Shown here: piece by piece, positions 58,755 through 64,000 of the stretch
How the letters are laid out: the number at the start of each line of letters is the position of its first letter
Numbering within the stretch: position 1 is the first letter of the stretch
Assembly: GCA_022376925.1 (NCBI GenBank)
Contig: JAIOJX010000030.1
Location: 172,541,298-172,605,297, forward strand
From: Tragulus kanchil
Taxonomy: Eukaryota > Chordata > Mammalia > Artiodactyla > Tragulidae
Length of the DNA stretch: 64,000 bases
Reading direction: 5' to 3'
The notes under the pieces: model-generated
Told to the model about the DNA's origin: nothing
The model's input: only the letters and a program-made list of their open reading frames with translations
Databases searched by the model: none
Position numbers and translations under genes: made by a program

Positions 58755-58939
58755 CTCATTATTCCAAGAGCATTAAAAAACAGGCAGTAAGCCTATATGT
58801 TTACCAGTCACAGAAGCCATTTACTAATTCACTACTGAAAGTGCAGCTATGTTTCTTTAAACAACCTGTGCGTGCATGTAATGACCATACTAAGCTGTTC
58901 CCCTATCCCTGAAGGACGAAATCCTACTCATGGTGTGTA

Positions 58940-59145
58940 CATGCTAAGTTGTTTAAGTTGTGTCCAACTCTTCAGGACCTCATGGACCACAACCCTTCAG
59001 GTTCCTCTGTCCATGAGATTTTCCAGGCAAGAATACTAGAGTGGGTTGTCATGCCCCCTTCGAGGGGATCTTCCCCACCAAGGGATCAAACTCATGTCTC
59101 CTGCACTGCAGGTGATTATTTACTACTGAGCCACCAGGGAAGCCC
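58940..59145 (-). mobile_element. Bov-tA/Bov-A2 type SINE, antisense, first copy
   Basis: catgctaagttgtttaagtt, tgtccaactcttcaggacct, ttccaggcaagaatactaga, gaggggatcttccccacc and tgagccaccagggaagccc form the full antisense element. Confidence 0.93.
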
Positions 59146-60047
59146 AAATTCTATTCACTATTCAAGGGCAATTTCATATAATATCTTCCTAAATTCTACT
59201 AGACTCTAAGCTCTCTGAGAAGTACTAACAGCCACTGTGAACAAACATCACAGGTGTGATTATTTCAGCCCTACCTCATGGGAACTCCTTTAAGAGTATG
59301 CAAGTATACCTGTGGTCAATTCAGTTTGATGGTTGGCAGTAAACAATATGACTCTGTAAACCTATTACCTTTCAATTAAAATAAATGTAAAAATCTGTTT
59401 TCTACACAGAATAAACTCTCTTATCAAGGAAAAAAATATGAGCATCATCTCAATTAACCATAACTAAGCAGTCCTAGTCAGCAGATACTCTCACCATCAA
59501 CCATTATTTACCCAAGGGTTTTTCCAACTAGAAAATAAGCAAACTAGATTATCAACTGAGAAAGGCCTGGGAATGGGAAGGAAGAAATGGAGACAGTATA
59601 AATACTAGACAAATATAAAATAGGTGACAAAGGGAATGTATAATGATGTTGCTGAGCAGTTTTCTTTAGAATTTTGGCTATAAGGGACAGAAAGAGTGAG
59701 GGAGGTTACATTAAGAAAATTCACAACTCCTTCTTTCAAGTAATACCATGTTAGATAAACTCTGGAATCAGGCTATCTAGCTATAATAACAATCAAACAT
59801 TTTTTGAGTCCCTGACCCTTATCATCTATTAACTATCACAATTTAGCAATGGGAAAGAAAATCTCATTATTCCAAGAGCATTAAAAAACAGGCAGTAAGC
59901 CTATATGTTTACCAGTCACAGAAGCCATTTACTAATTCACTACTGAAAGTGCAGCTATGTTTCTTTAAACAACCTGTGCGTGCATGTAATGACCATACTA
60001 AGCTGTTCCCCTATCCCTGAAGGACGAAATCCTACTCATGGTGTGTA

Positions 60048-60253
60048 CATGCTAAGTTGTTTAAGTTGTGTCCAACTCTTCAGGACCTCATGGACCACAA
60101 CCCTTCAGGTTCCTCTGTCCATGAGATTTTCCAGGCAAGAATACTAGAGTGGGTTGTCATGCCCCCTTCGAGGGGATCTTCCCCACCAAGGGATCAAACT
60201 CATGTCTCCTGCACTGCAGGTGATTATTTACTACTGAGCCACCAGGGAAGCCC
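60048..60253 (-). mobile_element. Bov-tA/Bov-A2 type SINE, antisense, second copy
   Basis: Repeat of 58940-59145 at offset 1108 in duplication S. Confidence 0.93.
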
Positions 60254-60889
60254 AAATTCTATTCACTATTCAAGGGCAATTTCATATAATATCTTCCTAA
60301 ATTCTACTAGACTCTAAGCTCTCTGAGAAGTACTAACAGCCACTGTGAACAAACATCACAGGTGTGATTATTTCAGCCCTACCTCATGGGAACTCCTTTA
60401 AGAGTATGCAAGTATACCTGTGGTCAATTCAGTTTGATGGTTGGCAGTAAACAATATGACTCTGTAAACCTATTACCTTTCAATTAAAATAAATGTAAAA
60501 ATCTGTTTTCTACACAGAATAAACTCTCTTATCAAGGAAAAAAATATGAGCATCATCTCAATTAACCATAACTAAGCAGTCCTAGTCAGCAGATACTCTC
60601 ACCATCAACCATTATTTACCCAAGGGTTTTTCCAACTAGAATAAGCAAACTAATACACTGAAGAGCTTATTCAAACATAGATTCTGCATCTATAGACCTT
60701 GAGAAAGGCCTGAGATTCTGCGCTTCTAACTAGACTGTAGGTGGCACCCACAGGATTCTTGGTGAGTCACTAAACCAAGGCTCAGAGTGTTTACATAATG
60801 GACACATTTCCACACACCCTGGCACGGATTCCAGAGTTCATCAGTCAGTGTGATTTGCAAAGTCTGCAGTCTTCAGCAGGACTCGGTCC

Positions 60890-61078
60890 ACCAGGGTCCA
60901 CAGGCAGGACTGAAACACAGCCAGCCTCGGCTATTCAAGTGTTACCCATGGTTGCATCCGTTGGTGCTGTGGATGGCAGAGTTTAGTTGGCTGAGCCCAA
61001 GGCAACGCAGCCTGCCACACCTGAAACATCTACTATCAGGCCCTTTCTTGAAAAAGTTTTTCAACTTCTGCTCTTGAG
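60890..61078. mobile_element. hAT/Charlie-type DNA transposon relic, first copy
   Basis: gactgaaacacagccagcc, gatggcagagtttagttggc, cctgaaacatctactatcag, gccctttcttgaaaaag and tttttcaacttctgctctt align in order with a common mammalian hAT relic ending in ctggccctttacagaaaaag. The subfamily name is uncertain. Second copy at 61982-62170. Confidence 0.65.
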
Positions 61079-61981
61079 CACTGCCCTCTGTCATATTAAT
61101 GTTCCACTTTATAATTTCTCAGAACTCATGGTTTAAAGCAAATGGTTATGATCCATTCAGTTTAACATAATAGCTCTAATCAACCACTTCACATCACTTT
61201 ATCCACAGCTCTCATGATAGGTGACATTCTACTCTGATATACTGGTCTTGCAACTTCATGGGCAAGAGCCATGGTCTTTACAGTGGGCTGCACGTATCTA
61301 ATGAGTGATCCAGACGGCTCCCCGGGGTACAGGAAGAAAACAGTGCACCTTCTTTTTTTTGTCTTATTCCATTTAAATTGGTGTATATATACTTCAGGAT
61401 TATGCTACTGTGCATTACAGTAACCTCCTCCTAAAGTATGGAATACGTAATTGACCCATATTTGCACTCTCCCCTTGCTGAGGGCCTTTTACATAGAACG
61501 AACAGTAAATCTTTACAAAGTACTCAATCATTCAGTAAAGTTTCCCTTCCTTTAAAATTCTAGATGTGATTGCTGTCATTAAGGTTTCAGAATCTGGGAT
61601 GGATGAATCCGGTCAGAAAATAAAGTTATTTTGAAGTATGAGCATCATCTCAATTAACCATAACTAAGCAGTCCTAGTCAGCAGATACTCTCACCATCAA
61701 CCATTATTTACCCAAGGGTTTTTCCAACTAGAATAAGCAAACTAATACACTGAAGAGCTTATTCAAACATAGATTCTGCATCTATAGACCTTGAGAAAGG
61801 CCTGAGATTCTGCGCTTCTAACTAGACTGTAGGTGGCACCCACAGGATTCTTGGTGAGTCACTAAACCAAGGCTCAGAGTGTTTACATAATGGACACATT
61901 TCCACACACCCTGGCACGGATTCCAGAGTTCATCAGTCAGTGTGATTTGCAAAGTCTGCAGTCTTCAGCAGGACTCGGTCC

Positions 61982-62170
61982 ACCAGGGTCCACAGGCAGG
62001 ACTGAAACACAGCCAGCCTCGGCTATTCAAGTGTTACCCATGGTTGCATCCGTTGGTGCTGTGGATGGCAGAGTTTAGTTGGCTGAGCCCAAGGCAACGC
62101 AGCCTGCCACACCTGAAACATCTACTATCAGGCCCTTTCTTGAAAAAGTTTTTCAACTTCTGCTCTTGAG
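61982..62170. mobile_element. hAT/Charlie-type DNA transposon relic, second copy
   Basis: Repeat of 60890-61078 at offset 1092. Confidence 0.65.
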
Positions 62171-62732
62171 CACTGCCCTCTGTCATATTAATGTTCCACT
62201 TTATAATTTCTCAGAACTCATGGTTTAAAGCAAATGGTTATGATCCATTCAGTTTAACATAATAGCTCTAATCAACCACTTCACATCACTTTATCCACAG
62301 CTCTCATGATAGGTGACATTCTACTCTGATATACTGGTCTTGCAACTTCATGGGCAAGAGCCATGGTCTTTACAGTGGGCTGCACGTATCTAATGAGTGA
62401 TCCAGACGGCTCCCCGGGGTACAGGAAGAAAACAGTGCACCTTCTTTTTTTTGTCTTATTCCATTTAAATTGGTGTATATATACTTCAGGATTATGCTAC
62501 TGTGCATTACAGTAACCTCCTCCTAAAGTATGGAATACGTAATTGACCCATATTTGCACTCTCCCCTTGCTGAGGGCCTTTTACATAGAACGAACAGTAA
62601 ATCTTTACAAAGTACTCAATCATTCAGTAAAGTTTCCCTTCCTTTAAAATTCTAGATGTGATTGCTGTCATTAAGGTTTCAGAATCTGGGATGGATGAAT
62701 CCGGTCAGAAAATAAAGTTATTTTGAAGTATG

Positions 62733-63508
62733 GGAGGGAAAATTCTCTCTTCCAGACATGTGGCAGAGAGGGACCAGGTTAGCACTGGGACCAGATGAGT
62801 CAATGAAAGACTTCACAGAACATTCTATGAAGGTATGTGGCAATTCAGGCCTCCAAGCAGGGTGCTTGGTAGTGGGAAAAGAGATCAAGGGAAAACCATC
62901 CGTGCGGAGTGAAGGAACATAGAGACGGGGCCTCAGAGGCACAGAAATTAAAGGGAAGATGATCCTGGCAAATAGTACAGGAGGCTGACATCCCCTAAAG
63001 CAGCAGCTGAGGCTGCCTGTTTACTGCTCAAAACCTTCCTCTGACTGCTGTGGGTGGGGACACGCTGGGCACCAGGCACCAGGGCTTTCCCTAGGACAGC
63101 TGCCCCAGTCCTCATTCTAAGACATTGATTTTCACTCCAAACCACTGCAGGAGATGGATCTGAGTCCTTCCTGACTCTCAATTCTTTGCAGTCTCATTTT
63201 TTTGCATAAATCTCTGACTGATGCCTTTTTCATCTCATTTGCCTCTTTCCCTTGGGATCAAATTACAGAAACAGCCTGACTGAAGGAGCCTCTGCCCCAA
63301 AGAGTTTTCTGCTTCAGTTCTCCTCCTCCAACCACAGAGCTTGTCCAGTGAGCTGCTATGAAAATGCTGGTGAGGAACTCGGTTTTCATTCTTATGGTGA
63401 CACGTTTAGGGAGCACTGGTTGAAACAACCTGCCATCTGCAAAACACAACGTTCAACCAGCTAATTCCCTCATGCTTTTAAATTTGGTAACAATCTTGCT
63501 GTATGTGT
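62733..63508. other. Unduplicated GC-richer stretch, nothing recognised
   Basis: More G+C than most of the window (for example 62990-63130). Small opposite-strand frames overlap and match no family. No splice-flanked exon could be argued. Confidence 0.35.
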
Positions 63509-63646
63509 GCATGCCAAGCTGCTTCAGTGACTGTGAACTGTAGCCTGTCAGGCTCAGGCTCCTCTCTCCAAAGGAGTCTTCAGACAACAATACTAGAGTG
63601 GGTTGCCTTCCTCCAGGGATCTTCCCAACCCAGGGATCAAATCTTA
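63509..63646 (-). mobile_element. Bov-tA/Bov-A SINE, antisense, partial
   Basis: gcatgccaagctgcttcagt, actgtagcctgtcaggctca, acaatactagagtgggttgc and gatcttcccaacccaggga are the antisense tail and middle. The head is absent. Confidence 0.85.
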
Positions 63647-63920
63647 CTAGGTACATAGTAAATGCACTGAAAGAACAATAGAAATTAATTAAAACAAGAA
63701 TGGTCATTATTTTACACTGGTGGTATTCTGATGATGCACCATAAAACATCGTTTTTTTTTTTTTTTAATTTCTCCTAAATGTTATTGATCATTACTTGCA
63801 TGTCACATTAAAAATGAAGTCCCAGACATGTGAAATAAAAAATATGTAAAATAAAATTTGGATTTTTAAATTATTATTAGATTCAAGAGACATAAAATTA
63901 CTGTTAATTTGTCATGACAA

Positions 63921-64000
63921 TTTTTTTTTCTTTTTTGGCCACTTCTATTGGTCTTTCATTTATTTATCTTTGTTCTTTGGCCTGTGTGGGCCTCCCATCA
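63921..64000 (-). mobile_element. CHR-like SINE, antisense, cut by window end
   Basis: T-run (antisense A-tail), then ggccacttctattggtcttt (63937), and ctttggcctgtgtgggcctc, the family tail. The head lies beyond the window. Confidence 0.9.

Larger units (their letters stand above)
58455..60712. repeat. Direct duplication S (58455-59570 / 59571-60712)
   Basis: gaatgggaagg at 58455 recurs at 59571. The first 60 bases of copy 2 have lost 8 bases (tagaaatgctataaat cut to tagacaaat), then the offset holds at 1108. The end of copy 1 is also damaged: about 40 bases between aagcaaacta and gagaaaggcctg present in copy 2 are missing. It overlaps R, so about 300 bases occur three times. Confidence 0.88.
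60545..62732. repeat. Direct duplication T (60545-61640 / 61637-62732)
   Basis: tatgagcatcatctcaatta at 60545 recurs at 61637, joined through the shared tatg of gaagtatg. Copy 2 ends at the same gaagtatg (62732), continuing ggagggaaaatt. The offset is a constant 1092. It overlaps S, so about 170 bases occur three times. Confidence 0.92.

Noticed and set aside
873..62732. CRISPR array, satellite or minisatellite as explanation of the repeats
   Set aside because: Units are about 1.1 kb, differ in content from pair to pair, and occur two (or by overlap three) times each. There is no common repeat unit with unique spacers.
873..62732. Segmental duplication or template-switch rearrangement of biological origin
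   Set aside because: Not excluded, but the narrow size range in twenty unrelated segments, the single orientation, the mostly homopolymer-type differences and the edge-confined damage fit assembly overlap better.

Overview
This window is repeat-rich, AT-rich nuclear DNA of a ruminant mammal. Three things support that. There is a BovB (RTE-type) LINE fragment with a recognisable reverse-transcriptase YADD motif and C-terminal ORF2 region. There are several Bov-tA/Bov-A type SINEs. There is also a family of CHR-like SINEs with tRNA-Glu-derived heads. The youngest L1 3' ends (about 24.6-26.1 kb and 43.9-45.5 kb) do not match the pecoran L1 3' end as I know it, and the CHR-like SINEs carry a tail I do not know from cattle. 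This hints at a non-pecoran ruminant such as a chevrotain, but that is only an inference. I found no convincing protein-coding exon, RNA gene, CRISPR array or bacterial-type feature. The window reads as intergenic or intronic DNA.

The dominant structure is not a gene system. Twenty direct, head-to-tail duplications cover most of the window. Each unit is about 1.05-1.18 kb, and the offset between copies always lies between 1083 and 1180 bases. The copies are almost identical. Most differences I found are homopolymer-length changes, and the rest cluster near the junctions. Between copies there is no linker, a few bases of shared sequence, or up to about 40 odd bases. Successive duplications often overlap, so some segments occur three times: chains at 0.9-7.1, 31.9-38.3, 41.9-45.8, 46.5-50.6, 52.2-56.4 and 56.6-62.7 kb. 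Duplication of fixed length, indifferent to what the sequence is, is best explained by unmerged overlapping contig or gap-fill ends in the assembly. Summing the offsets gives about 22.4 kb of excess, so the real locus would be about 41.6 kb. A biological origin is not excluded from the sequence alone.

Layout. 0-7.1 kb: CHR-like SINE, GATA microsatellite, then duplications A-C carrying Bov-tA SINEs, an L1 tail and a minus-strand CHR-like SINE with a G-rich tail. 7.1-13.8 kb: mostly non-repetitive sequence, Bov-tA copies and an L1 tail, duplications D and E. 13.8-21.1 kb: the longest stretch without duplication, with four CHR-like SINEs, three with visible target-site duplications and one more with a degraded one, and old L1 fragments. 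21.1-26.1 kb: an old L1 with a nested SINE and microsatellite, a small hAT-like transposon with inverted ends, then a younger L1 ORF2/3' end, duplications F and G. 27.6-31.9 kb: non-repetitive sequence (duplication H) and a Bov-tA between CA/TG tracts. 31.9-38.3 kb: chain I-J-K with a triplicated SINE, MIRs and an (AT)n tract. 38.3-41.9 kb: unduplicated, with L2 and MIR relics and a CpG-retaining non-repeat segment at 40.0-40.4 kb that is the best candidate for a constrained element. 41.9-50.6 kb: L1 3' end and BovB, duplications L-O. 52.2-62.7 kb: L2, MER5-like and hAT-like relics and a minus-strand Bov-tA, duplications P-T. The end holds a Bov-tA fragment and a CHR-like SINE cut by the window edge.

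Open reading frames here are explained by repeats (notably the GC-rich SINE bodies read on either strand) or by chance. Several run across duplication junctions and so are probably chimeric.
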